From: Thermoleophilia bacterium
Lineage (GTDB): Bacteria > Actinomycetota > Thermoleophilia > RBG-16-64-13
Length of the DNA: 64,000 nucleotides
Assembly (NCBI GenBank): GCA_027493445.1
Contig: JAOSKU010000001.1
Coordinates: 3,306,822-3,370,821, forward strand
Reading direction: 5' to 3'
Made by a program: the position numbers and the translations under genes. The notes below the pieces were generated by a model, which had not been told where the DNA came from, searched no databases, and saw only the letters and a list, made by a program, of their open reading frames with translations. Below are positions 9,667 through 19,200 of the stretch, piece by piece; within the stretch, counting starts at the first letter, position 1, and each line of letters opens with the position of its first letter.

Positions 9667-10985
9667 TGGCGGCCGCCCCGCGGGCGGCCGCGCCCACCCG
9701 CATCGAAGAGCTCCGACCCTTCTACGACGAGGTGGCCAAATGCGGCAAATGCGGCTTCTGTCAGCCCGCGTGCCCTGTGTACCGGGCCACCAGCATCGAG
9801 TCCCACGTGGCCCGGGGCAAGAACGCCCTCTTCCGCAACCTGATCGAGGGTCGGACGGTCATGGACGAGCAGCTCACCGAGGCCTTCGAGAACTGTCTCC
9901 TTTGCCGGGCGTGCACGGCCAACTGCTTCAGCGCCGTCAAGACCGACCGGCTGGTAGTGGCCTTCCGGGAGTCGTACGCCCGCCGCTTCGGACGGCCGTG
10001 GGTGCAACGGTGGATCTTCCGGAACCTCCTGCCCTCTCCGGGTCGTATGGCGTGCGTCATCCGCTTGGCCTGGGCGGCCCGCCGCCTGGGTTTGGTCGAC
10101 GCGGCCAACCGGCTCGGCCTGCTGGCCATGATCAACCCCAAGCTGCCCAAAGCCCTCGCGCTCCGCGACGAGGTCCCGGCCGGCTTCCTGCGTGACCGGC
10201 TGCGCACAACGGTACCCACCCCGCCCCAGCCCCGGCTGCGGGTGGGCTACTGGATCTCCTGCGGCTTCAACTACATGCTGCCCGAGGTGGGCGAGGCCAC
10301 CGTGCGCGAGCTCACCCGTCAAGGAGCGGCCGTCACCGTGCTCAAGAACGCCTGCTGCGGCCTGCCCGTCTACGGCTACGGCGACCTGGAGGGGGCCCGG
10401 GCCCTGGCCCGGCGCAACATCGACAGCCTGGGCGACCTCGACCGCTTCGACTTCGTCGTCTCTGAGTGCGGCAGCTGCTCCGGGCACCTCAAGGAGTATC
10501 CCGGACTACTGGCAGGCGACCCGGAGTACTCGGTACGGGCCGCCCGCTTGGTGAGGAAGGTGCGGGCGTTTACCGAGCTGCTGGTGGAGCTGGTCGGGGT
10601 CGATCCGGCCGATCTGCAGCCGGTGGAGGCGGTGGTCACCTATCACGATCCCTGCCACATGACCGAGCGTTATCAGGGCGTGGTGAGCCAGCCCCGGGAG
10701 ATCATCCGGGCCGTGCCCGGGGTCGACTTCCGGGAGTTGAACGAGGCCGACGCCTGCTGCGGTGCGGCCGGCTCGTACACCGTGATGCATAACGACATCT
10801 CCATGAAGATCCTCGAGCGCAAGACCGGGAACGTGGAGCACACCGGGGCCGGTATCCTGATCACCGAGTGCCCAGCGTGCATCATGCAGCTGGCCCTGGG
10901 CGCCCGCCGACGGGGCCTCGACATCGAGGTGCTGAGTGTTTCGCAGCTTCTGGAGCGGGCCCGGAGGGAGCAAGGCGGGGCCTGA
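9666..10985 (+). CDS. glcF: GlcF-type iron-sulfur subunit (two 4Fe-4S motifs, CCG domains)
   Basis: CGKCGFCQPACPVY, CLLCRACTANC, CCGLP and CCGAAGSY motifs. Confidence 0.88.
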   Translation: MAAAPRAAAPTRIEELRPFYDEVAKCGKCGFCQPACPVYRATSIESHVARGKNALFRNLIEGRTVMDEQLTEAFENCLLCRACTANCFSAVKTDRLVVAFRESYARRFGRPWVQRWIFRNLLPSPGRMACVIRLAWAARRLGLVDAANRLGLLAMINPKLPKALALRDEVPAGFLRDRLRTTVPTPPQPRLRVGYWISCGFNYMLPEVGEATVRELTRQGAAVTVLKNACCGLPVYGYGDLEGARALARRNIDSLGDLDRFDFVVSECGSCSGHLKEYPGLLAGDPEYSVRAARLVRKVRAFTELLVELVGVDPADLQPVEAVVTYHDPCHMTERYQGVVSQPREIIRAVPGVDFRELNEADACCGAAGSYTVMHNDISMKILERKTGNVEHTGAGILITECPACIMQLALGARRRGLDIEVLSVSQLLERARREQGGA

Positions 10986-11021
10986 ACGACAGCACGGGAC
11001 TTGCTGTCTCATGCGGCAACG

Positions 11022-11044
11022 GTGTACACTACAATAGTGTACAC
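11022..11044. promoter_or_regulatory. Palindromic operator upstream of VapBC module 1
   Basis: GTGTACACTA-CAA-TAGTGTACAC perfect 10-bp inverted repeat just before the antitoxin start. Confidence 0.65.
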
Positions 11045-11061
11045 GCGACACGGGATGCAGC

Positions 11062-11283
11062 ATGCGTAGGAACATCACTCTCAGTGCAGACAAGAGACTG
11101 ATCGAGCAGGCTCGGGAGAGGGCACGGCAGCGGAACACGACGTTGAACGAGGAGTTCCGTCGATGGCTGGAAGGATACGCGGGCCAGAGCCGCGCCACCG
11201 CTGAGTACGAGGCACTCATGAATGAGCTTGACTACGTTCGGGCAGGCCGCGCCTTCACGCGGCACGAGCTCAATGAACGGTAG
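11062..11283 (+). CDS. VapB-like ribbon-helix-helix antitoxin
   Basis: MRRNITLSADKRLIEQARERARQRNTTLNEEFRRWLEGY; overlaps downstream PIN gene. Confidence 0.75.
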   Translation: MRRNITLSADKRLIEQARERARQRNTTLNEEFRRWLEGYAGQSRATAEYEALMNELDYVRAGRAFTRHELNER

Positions 11284-11695
11284 CTTCTTCCTTGACACGA
11301 ACATCCTGATCTACACCTTCGACGACCGGTCCCCCGCGAAGAAGGACCAGGCGCGTGAGCTCGTCGCTCGCGCGTTCGAGGACAGGACCGGACTCATCAG
11401 CTCGCAGGTGGTGCAGGAGTTCTTGAATGTTGCCGGCTCGAAATTCGAGAAGCCCCTGAGCCACGAGGATTTGCGGCTGTATCTCGATCGAGTCCTCATG
11501 CCGCTCTGCCAGGTCTATCCGTCGGCCGACCTCTACCACCGAGCCCTCGATGTCTCGGCGCGCTGGCGGTACGGTTTCTACGACAGTCTCATCGTGGCTG
11601 CGGCCTTGGAGGCGGGGTGCGTCACTCTTCTATCGGAGGATCTGCAGCACGGCCAGCGGATCGAAGGGCTGTCGGTGGTCGATCCATTCCGCTAA
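11273..11695 (+). CDS. PIN-domain toxin (VapC-like)
   Basis: FFLDTNILIYTFD...SSQVVQEFLNV...YDSLIVAAALEAGC. Confidence 0.85.
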   Translation: MNGSFFLDTNILIYTFDDRSPAKKDQARELVARAFEDRTGLISSQVVQEFLNVAGSKFEKPLSHEDLRLYLDRVLMPLCQVYPSADLYHRALDVSARWRYGFYDSLIVAAALEAGCVTLLSEDLQHGQRIEGLSVVDPFR

Positions 11696-11752
11696 CAGGC
11701 TGCTGAGAAATGACGCTTCGCCGCCGGAGTGCGCTGGGCACGCGCAAGGCAG
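11693..11752 (-). repeat. Dispersed repeat copy A (single truncated arm)
   Basis: TAACAGGCTGCTGAGAAATGACGCTTCGCCGCCGGAGTGCGCTGGGCACGCGCAAGGC, also present in copies B-F; begins at the vapC stop codon. Confidence 0.8.
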
Positions 11753-11758
11753 TTGAGC

Positions 11759-12024
11759 CTACTCCAAGTCCGGCAACTCCGATCGCGAGACCAGCAGCCG
11801 GACCGAACGTGGTTTGCCAGGGCTTCGCTCAATGAGCCCGCGCGTTTCCAGCGCCAAGATCGTTTGGTGAACCACGGGCGGGCTCACACGAAAGTACTGC
11901 TGCAGATCGGCTTCCGCCGGGGGATCCTGTGAATCTTGCTGTAGTAGTAGATGAATGCCAGGTACTGCCCCTGCCTGGCTGTGAACTTCGGCGGGACGAC
12001 CGAGTCCGTCGTGGTGGTAGTCAT
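11759..12024 (-). pseudogene. Small winged-helix (MarR/LexA-DNA-binding-like) regulator, single-base frameshift; absent from ORF track
   Basis: My reverse-strand translation: FTARQGQYLAFIYYYSKIHRIP / (frameshift) PAEADLQQYFRVSPPVVHQTILALETRGLIERSPGKPRSVRLLVSRSELPDLE; shift in GGGGG at 11919-11923. Confidence 0.65.
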
Positions 12025-12219
12025 TGGCATCGGCTCCTCATCTAACTACAGGTTCTCGAGTCTGGCAATCCGGTTATGGAGCGTTTCCCGCTCGTCCCGA
12101 TGTCTCTGTGCGCAGCCTAACGCTCCCTCCTTCACCTGCTCAGGGTCCGCGACGCAACCGCCACCAGGCAACCGTAGCGGCGGGTGGCTTCGCATCAGTT
12201 GCAGGCCTGTCGTCGGGCT

Positions 12220-12263
12220 GAGTACCGCTGGTGATCAACGGGCGTTGATCACCAGCGGTACTC
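12220..12263. repeat. Perfect 21-bp inverted repeat with 2-nt centre
   Basis: GAGTACCGCTGGTGATCAACG-GG-CGTTGATCACCAGCGGTACTC at the 3' end of a vapC gene. Confidence 0.9.
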
Positions 12264-12648
12264 CCGTGAGTCCGAGATGGGAGTCCGTGGACCAGCACAT
12301 GCGAACCTGATGCTCGCTCATGACGTGAAGGCCGACGGCGTCGGTCAAGGTGAGATCCTGGTCCGAGAAGCGGCGCAGCAGCCCTGCGGCCGCCGCCTGC
12401 TCTTCAGGACCGACCGGTGAGACGGCCAAGGGTGTCATGTCCTCGATCATGGCCAGGAACTGGAGCGCCCGCGTCCGGTCGTAGCGGCGTAGAAACCAGG
12501 CGTGCCCTTCGGCCACCACCAGGGCCGTGGTCAGCAGAGGCGGCGGTTCCGAGAAAAGGCGACGGAACGTGACATGATGTGTATCCGAGCGGTCGGTGAA
12601 CGCTATGAGAGCCGACGTGTCGACATAGGATTCAGTCCTTCCGGCCAT
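12235..12648 (-). CDS. PIN-domain toxin (VapC-like)
   Basis: SYVDTSALIAFTDRSD...DLTLTDAVGLHVM. Confidence 0.85.
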   Translation of the reverse strand: MAGRTESYVDTSALIAFTDRSDTHHVTFRRLFSEPPPLLTTALVVAEGHAWFLRRYDRTRALQFLAMIEDMTPLAVSPVGPEEQAAAAGLLRRFSDQDLTLTDAVGLHVMSEHQVRMCWSTDSHLGLTGVPLVINAR

Positions 12649-12856
12649 AGATCACGTCGTCGATGTGCCGGCTGGACGCGGGATCGCCGGTCTCCACCAT
12701 GCCCGCGTAGCGCATCCATGGCTTGGTGTCGTCTACGGGCAGAACTGTTCTGAGGGAGCGTCGCAGGAGCTCAGCCAGCGAAACCCCCAGGCGCGTCGCC
12801 TCGCGCTTCGCCGCCGCATACTCTTCTTCGGTCAAACTGATCTGGGTCCGTATCAT
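12632..12856 (-). CDS. VapB-like (CopG/RHH) antitoxin
   Basis: MIRTQISLTEEEYAAAKREATRLGVSLAELLRRSLR; overlaps vapC. Confidence 0.85.
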   Translation of the reverse strand: MIRTQISLTEEEYAAAKREATRLGVSLAELLRRSLRTVLPVDDTKPWMRYAGMVETGDPASSRHIDDVIYGRKD

Positions 12857-12885
12857 GATAACAGTCTACTTGATTCTGTTATCAT
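12855..12885. promoter_or_regulatory. Inverted-repeat operator over the VapB start
   Basis: ATGATAACAG-(11 nt)-CTGTTATCAT. Confidence 0.65.
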
Positions 12886-12965
12886 GCACAAGCTGGGAAA
12901 CCGTCCGCTCGCGTCGCGACTCGACAGCGAAGGCGGGCCGCTCGCGCCTCCTTGGGCCGACGTGT

Positions 12966-13575
12966 CTACAGCTCCCGTCTCCCAATCAGGGCCCGGCCCA
13001 GGGTCACCTCGTCGGCGTACTCCAGGTCGGCCCCCACGGGCAGGCCGGCGGCCGGGCGGGTCACCTTGACCTTGCCCGCCTGGATCTCGGGCTTCAGCTG
13101 CTCGGCGATGTAGAGGGCGGTCGCCTCGCCGTTCATGGTGGGGTTGGTGGCCACCAGTACCTCGGTGATGCCCTCGGCCCGCACCCGGGCGAAGAGCTCA
13201 GCCAGGCGCAGACGGTCGGGGCCGATGCCGTCGATGGGGGAGAGCGCCCCGCCCAGCACGTGATAGAGCCCCCGGTACTCGCGGGTGCGCTCGATGGGGA
13301 TGATGTCGCCCGGCTCCTCCACCACGCAGAGAAGAGCGATATGGCGGCGTGGATCGCGGCAGATCTCGCAGAGCTCCTGGTCTGTCAAGTTGAAGCAGCG
13401 GGTGCAGAAGCCGATGGTCTCCTTGGCCTCGATGAGGGCGTGGGCCAGGGGCAGCGCCTCTTCGGGAGCGAGGCGCAGCAGATGGAAGGTGAGACGCTGG
13501 GCCGTCTTCGGCCCGATGCCCGGGAGCTTGGCCAGCTCGTCTATGAGGCGTTGTATGGCGGGGCTGTACAGGTTG
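12966..13575 (-). CDS. recR: Recombination protein RecR (start approximate)
   Basis: LYSPAIQRLIDELAKLPGIGPKTAQRLTFHLL; zinc finger CTRCFNLTDQELCEIC; Toprim ATNPTMNGEATALYI. Confidence 0.93.
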
Positions 13576-13611
13576 CGCCTCGGAGCGGGGTGGATCGAGC
13601 GGGGTGGCCGG

Positions 13612-13929
13612 CTAGAAGGGCATGCCCGGCAGGTTGAGGCCCGCCGTGAGACCGCCGAGCTTCTTGTTGGCCAGGTCCTGCGCGGAGCGGAGGGCCTCGT
13701 TGGCGGCGGCCAGCACCATGTCCTCGAGCATCTCGACATCCTCGGGGTCGACGGCGGCCGGGTCGATCTTCACGCTCTCGATCTCGAGCGCGCCCGTCAC
13801 CTTCACCGTCACCATGCCACCTCCGGCGGAGGCTTCGACGACCTCCTTGGCCAGCTCCTCCTGGGCCTTGGCCATGTCGGCCTGCATCTTCTGCACCTGC
13901 TTCATCATCTTCTGATAATTGGGGTTCAT
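13612..13929 (-). CDS. YbaB/EbfC family nucleoid-associated protein
   Basis: MNPNYQKMMKQVQKMQADMAKAQEELA...VKIDPAAVDPEDVEMLEDMVLAAANEA; recR neighbour. Confidence 0.92.
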   Translation of the reverse strand: MNPNYQKMMKQVQKMQADMAKAQEELAKEVVEASAGGGMVTVKVTGALEIESVKIDPAAVDPEDVEMLEDMVLAAANEALRSAQDLANKKLGGLTAGLNLPGMPF

Positions 13930-13946
13930 GCGGGCTCTCCCTGGGG

Positions 13947-15659
13947 TCAGCGGGCGGCTTCGTCGTCGATCGGCCGGGCGTCGAACTCCTTCTTCAGCAG
14001 ATCGATGAGCTCCTCTTTGGACAGGAGTGTAGCATGCTCCGAGGCGGCATCCTGGGGGGCCGAAGTGCCCTCCGCCACCCGGGCGGAGACGGACATCTCG
14101 CGCCCGGTCAGGTGACGCAGGGTCTCGGAAAGCAGGGACTCGTTGTCGGCGCGGTTCACCTGGGCGGCTTGGAACTCCAAGCCCGGAGGGAACTTGAGGA
14201 CCAGCACGTCGTCCTCGAGAGCCTCCGGTCGGCCCTCGTTGAGCAAGGCATACAGGCTGGGACGGCGACGCTTCACCGCGGTCAAGATGATGGTCCAAGC
14301 CCGCTTCAAGTTGTCTATGGTGGCTTCGATCTGCCCCCTCGGAAGGCGCGGCCGGCGCCGCTTCAGGCGCAGCGGGTTCCAAGGGGGTAGCGGAGTCCTC
14401 TAATGCCGGTGCTGTGGCGGGGGCGACCGTGCGGTTCCCGGCGATTGGGGCCGGCCTCGCGGAAGGTGTGGGGGTGCGGGTGGTTCGGACTCCGGCGACC
14501 GTTCCCCCCTGCAGCGCCGCCTCGAGCTTGTCGAGGCGGGCCATGAGGCCGCGGACGGAGGATTCGGTTTCCGGTCGAGTGAGCTTGATCAGCAGGAGCT
14601 CGAGCTCGAGTCGGGGGTCGGCCCCTGGCGCACGGAGCGTTGGGCCTCGCCCACCAGATCGATGAAGGCCACCAGATCGGCGGCGCCGATGCGGTTGGCC
14701 TGGCTGCGCAGGCCGTCGAGGTGTTCCTGACCGGCGGCGATGCTTTCCGGGGGCTCCACCGTGTGCTGCACTACATAGAGATCGCGCAGATGCCCCAGCA
14801 GGTCGCGCATGAACTGGTTGAGATCGGTGCCCGCCTGGCTCAAACGTTCCACGAACAGCAGGGCCCCCTGAGTGTCGCGCTCCTCTACCACATCGACCAT
14901 TTCGAAGAGCAGGTCCTGCTCGGCCATTCCCAAGATGGCCAGGGCGTCCTGCAGAGTGACGGCCCCCTCGCAGTAGGCGGACAGCTGGTCCAGGGAGCTG
15001 ATGGCGTCGCGGAAGCTGCCCGCGGCCGCTCGGGCGATGACCGAGAGGGTGTTTTCCGAGACGTCGATGCCCTCGCTGGCCGCCACCGACACGAGCACCC
15101 GTACGATGTCTTGCACCGACGGGCGCCGGAAGTCCAGGCGCTGGCAGCGGGAGAGGATGGTGGGCAATATCTTGTGCGGTTCGGTGGTGGCCAGCACGAA
15201 GACCACGTGGGGAGGGGGTTCCTCGAGCATCTTGAGCAGGGCGTTGAAGGCCTCGGGCGTGAGCATGTGGACCTCGTCCACGATGTAGACCTTCATGCGT
15301 CCCTCGACGGGCGCGAAGTTCACCCGGTCGCGGATCTCACGAATCTCGTCGATGCCTCGGTTGGAGGCGGCGTCGATCTCGAGCACGTCCATAGAGCTGC
15401 CGCGGCGGATGGCCTGGCAGTGGGGGCAGGTGCCGTCGGGCTGGGTGGTAGCCTTGCCGTGACCCTCGTCGCAATTCAGCGCCATGGCCAGAATCTTGGC
15501 CGTGCTGGTCTTGCCGGTGCCGCGGGGGCCGGCGAACAGGTAGGCGTGGCTCACGCGGTCCTGCCTGATGGCGTTCGTGAGCGTCCGGGTGATATGCGCC
15601 TGCCCCACGACATCCTCGAAGGCCGTGGGGCGGTACTTCCGGTAGAGGGAGATCGACAC
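13947..15659 (-). CDS. dnaX: DNA polymerase III gamma/tau subunit, coding interrupted by two compensating frameshifts
   Basis: YRKYRPTAFEDVVGQ, GPRGTGKTSTAKILA, DEVHMLTPEAFNALLKMLEEPP; tail in other frames; shifts at 14622-14625 and 14334-14338. Confidence 0.9.
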
Positions 15660-15759
15660 TGGCTGGAGGGCTCCTTCCCCGAAAAAAAGGATCAGACCGT
15701 GCACCCACCGTCGAAGACAGGCCTCCAAGCGCCCGCCGCTAGCCGACTCAGACCAAGCA

Positions 15760-15905
15760 CCCCCGCGGCACATGGAAGTGTCCGCTTAGGGCTGCTACCT
15801 CCCGGTCCTGACCCGGTTCACGGATTCCCATTGCGCGGGACCCGGTCGTCAACGCCACTTGGCGGCAGCTCGACCTCACAGGTCCGCTCCTCGGGTGGGG
15901 ATTCA
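15760..15905 (-). ncRNA. ffs: Signal recognition particle RNA (core certain, ends approximate)
   Basis: Reverse strand GGTCAGGACCGGGAGGTAGCAGCC matches the conserved SRP domain IV loop; immediately upstream of dnaX. Confidence 0.85.
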
Positions 15906-16021
15906 GTCCCGCTATAGCGGATTGCGGGTGCAGGGCACCGCTACCTCCCCACCTAGCACGGTCAGGACGAGTATATCAGCCGGGTGCGACGGAAACCGGC
16001 CGCACTGGATGCCCACGCCGG

Positions 16022-16624
16022 TCAGGGGCCCGTGGTGCTGGTGGCCTCCGGAGGCATGAGCGGCTGGAGGTCGGCGATGATCACGTCGAGCACCTTTCCG
16101 GCCGCCTGCGGATCGACAGAGGGAACAGACATGCCCTCCAGATCGGCCATCGCCTGGGTGACCGATTCGGCAGTGGGCCCCTCCGCGATGGCCTGGGCTC
16201 GTGAAAGGTGCGAGCGCAGCTCGCGCGCGGCCCCGTCGGCCAGCTCGAACTGCTTCTCCAGGACGGCCTTGGCGGCCGTGATCGCCTGGCCCCGGGCGCG
16301 CAGAGCGTAGATGGTCGCGACCCGGGGGTCGTTGGGAGGCGCTCCGGCCTGGGAAAGCTCGTCGCCCAATTGGGCCACGGCGTAGGAGGTGCGCTTGAGC
16401 TCCCGGGCGTAGGCGTTCGACTCGGGGGTGGCGTACGCGGGTGGCAGCTGCGTGGTCGAGGTAACCGCGGCCTGGACGGTGGACTCGGATGCGTTCGTGG
16501 AGCCGGTGTCCGACGCCGAGGTCTGCGAGCAGGCCGCCGGTATGAGCGCAAGGAAGGCGAGCACGGCCGCGATCACAAAGGCGCGACGCCGGGCCCGACG
16601 GGCGGATAGTCTCACACGATCCAT
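16022..16624 (-). CDS. Predicted lipoprotein of unknown function
   Basis: Arg-rich N-terminus, hydrophobic stretch, lipobox-like LIPAACS. Confidence 0.55.
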   Translation of the reverse strand: MDRVRLSARRARRRAFVIAAVLAFLALIPAACSQTSASDTGSTNASESTVQAAVTSTTQLPPAYATPESNAYARELKRTSYAVAQLGDELSQAGAPPNDPRVATIYALRARGQAITAAKAVLEKQFELADGAARELRSHLSRAQAIAEGPTAESVTQAMADLEGMSVPSVDPQAAGKVLDVIIADLQPLMPPEATSTTGP

Positions 16625-16735
16625 CTTGACAGCTCCGGTAGGTGATGGCGGGCTTGTGGGACAACGTTCGAAGCCGAAGATAGCATGGCGGGAGATCAGA
16701 AGACTGCTCGGCGGGGCTGTTCGAACAGGTCAAGC

Positions 16736-16900
16736 GCGGATCAGCTTGTCCAGTTCCGTCGTCGCTGGGTCGATCCAGCGGAGTTGCGAGAGAGCCGCGA
16801 ACGCTTTGTCTGCTGATACAAGAGCCTCGGCGTGTCGGTTAGTAGCAACCGCCGCCAGCACTGAGTCAAACGCATCAGATCGCGGTCTCCGGCGGGCCCT
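16736..16900 (-). pseudogene. VapC-like PIN toxin remnant (C-terminal half only)
   Basis: SDAFDSVLAAVATNRHAEALVSADKAFAALSQLRWIDP directly after a VapB-like gene; N-terminal DxS/N part missing. Confidence 0.6.
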
Positions 16901-17156
16901 AACGTGCGCGAACTCCGAACTTGTCCCGCGCCTCATCCAGTTCCCGGCGCAGCTCAGTCGGGGAGGCGGGCACGTGCATCGGTTCAGCGGCCAAGACGGC
17001 GTCTATGGCCGCCCGGCGCCGCTCCGGATCAGTTGGGAGCCGATCGATGGCCTCGCGGACCACGGCTGCGACCGACACTCCACGCTGCTTTGCAGCGCGC
17101 GCGACTTTGCCATAGCGCTCGTCGTCCAGCAAGATTTGTAGGCGGTGGTTGAGCAT
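16899..17156 (-). CDS. VapB-like antitoxin
   Basis: MLNHRLQILLDDERYGKVARAAKQRGVSVAAVVREAIDR. Confidence 0.65.
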   Translation of the reverse strand: MLNHRLQILLDDERYGKVARAAKQRGVSVAAVVREAIDRLPTDPERRRAAIDAVLAAEPMHVPASPTELRRELDEARDKFGVRAR

Positions 17157-17188
17157 GTGTCTACACTAACACTTAACCCGAAGATAGC

Positions 17189-17371
17189 ATGGTCATCGTC
17201 CGCAACATCGGAGTACGCGGCGTGTCGCCGGCGCGTACCTACATCCCCGAGCTCCTCGACGACGTCCTGACCGGCCGCATCAACCCGGGGCGCGTCTTCG
17301 ACTTCGAGACGCATCTCGAGCACATCGCCGACGCATATGCCGCGGCCGGGAGCAAGCGGAGTGTAAGATAG
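17189..17371 (+). pseudogene. C-terminal fragment of a zinc-dependent alcohol dehydrogenase-like protein
   Basis: RGVSPARTYIPELLDDVLTGRINPGRVFDFETHLEHIADAYAA with no upstream body. Confidence 0.5.
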
Positions 17372-17411
17372 CCCAGGCGTGTGGAGGTCACCAGATCCGA
17401 AGGAAGGATGC

Positions 17412-18062
17412 ATGAAGGCGACAGCTGTCAACGGCAGTCCGAGGAAGACGTGGAACACCGCGACGCTCCTCGAGCACGCCTTGCGCGGCTGCGCGGACGC
17501 CGGCTTCGAGACCGAGTTGCTCCACCTGTACAACCACGACTACCGGGGCTGTATCAGCTGCTTCGCCTGCAAGCGGATCGGGGGAGAGAGCTACGGCCGG
17601 TGCAACGTGCGGGATGGGTTGACGCCTATACTGAAGAGCGTGGCCGAGGCCGATGTGCTGATTCTGGGCTCGCCGTTCTACTTCCACACCGAGACAGGGG
17701 CGATGCGCTCCTTGATGGAGCGGCTGCTGTTCCCGTATCTGACGTACACTCCTGAGCGGACCTCCCTCTTCCCTGGGAAGATCCAGACCGCGTTCGTCTA
17801 CACCATGAACGCACCGGAAGAGGAGATGCCGCTGGCCCACCAAGACTCGAGCGTCGCCGCCTCGCGGGGCATCATGACCCACATCTTCGGAAGCTGCGAG
17901 GTCCTGCTGAGCACGGAGACCTACCAGTTCGACGACTACTCGAAGTACCTGACCACACGCTGGGACCCGAAGGTCAAGGCCCGCCGACGGCGGGAGATCT
18001 TCCCGCAGGACTGCGAGCGCGCCTACGAGTTGGGCAACCGGCTCGCCGCGGCGGCTCGATAG
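17412..18062 (+). CDS. Flavodoxin-like NAD(P)H-dependent FMN reductase family protein
   Basis: MKATAVNGSPRKTWNTATLLEHAL...CISCFACK...ADVLILGSPFYFHTETGAMRSLMERLLFP. Confidence 0.85.
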   Translation: MKATAVNGSPRKTWNTATLLEHALRGCADAGFETELLHLYNHDYRGCISCFACKRIGGESYGRCNVRDGLTPILKSVAEADVLILGSPFYFHTETGAMRSLMERLLFPYLTYTPERTSLFPGKIQTAFVYTMNAPEEEMPLAHQDSSVAASRGIMTHIFGSCEVLLSTETYQFDDYSKYLTTRWDPKVKARRRREIFPQDCERAYELGNRLAAAAR

Positions 18063-18179
18063 CGGGTCCCTGTGGTTGCCGCTGTTCACGGTGTCCTCAG
18101 CTGGGGGTCTCGTGGCGCTCATCATCCACCCAAGGTTGGATTGCGGAGCGGCGAGCATGCGTGCCACCGTGGCGAAGAT

Positions 18180-19027
18180 GGACAGGCCGCCAAGACTCAG
18201 TGGCCGAGCCCGAGATCAACGCCCTCCTCACTTACCTCGCCGTGACAAAGAACGTCAGCGCTTCCACGCAGAGCTAGGCCCTGGCCGCGCTGCTCTTCCT
18301 GTACCGGCATGTCCTGGGCCGCGAAGTCGGCGACTTGGACGGAGTCATCCGCGCCAGGCGTAGCTTCAATGTGCCGGTGCTCATGACCCGCGGCGAAGTA
18401 CGAGACGTTCTGAGCCAACTCGCCGGTGACAAGTGGCTCATCGCCTCTTTGCTCTACGGCTGCGGGCTGCGACTGCTGGAGTGCCTGCGGCTCCGGGTCA
18501 AGGACATCGATTTCTCCCGAGGAGAGATCACGGTGCACGACGGCAAGGGCGGGAAGGAACGCGTCACCATGTTGCCCGCGTCGCTCGCGACGCCGACGCA
18601 CGAGCAGCTGCGCTCAGTGAAGATCGCCCACGACGCCGATCTCGCCGATGGCTGGGACCGGGTTGTGTTGCCTGCCGCCCCGGACCGGAAGTCCCCGAAC
18701 GCGCCGGCCGACCGGCGTTGGCAGTGGGTGTTCCCTCAGGCCAACCGCTGGAAGAACCCAAGGACAGGAGAAGAGGGACGGCATCACGTTCACGAGACCC
18801 TGGTTTAACGGGCCGTGAAGGATGCTGCCACCCGGGCGGGTATCGTCAAGCACGTAGGATGCCACACCTTCAGGCATTCGTTCGCTACCCATTTGCTGGA
18901 GGCAGGCTACGACATCCGTACTATCCAGGAGCTGCTCGGCCACAGGGATGTTCGCACCACCATGATCTACACGCATGTGCTCTACCGGGGTGGTCAAGGC
19001 GTCCGCAGCCCGCTTGACGCGCTGTAG
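18180..19027 (+). pseudogene. intI: Integron integrase (IntI-type tyrosine recombinase), truncated 5' end and two in-frame stops
   Basis: LLYGCGLRLLECLRLRVKDIDF, IntI-specific insert DGWDRVVLPAAPDRKSPNAPADRRWQWVFPQ...[54 protein letters not shown] at 18275, TAA at 18806, both where Gln is expected. Confidence 0.88.
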
Positions 19028-19200
19028 GGCGGCATATACAGTCTGCATATCCGCGACGTTACGGGACGCGTTCACGCTGCGAAATCCGTCGCAGGCCGAC
19101 ACGGCTGGTCATCTTGAGGCTCGAAATCATTGTTATGCAGACACCGTGGCGCTGCGGCATTCGACTTCTGCAGACCGGATAATCATTGGTCAGGGTGCTT

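Noticed and set aside
12220-12263. Calling the 44-nt palindrome a Rho-independent terminator
   Set aside because: No downstream T-tract on either strand and a 2-nt centre that cannot form a normal loop without opening the stem.
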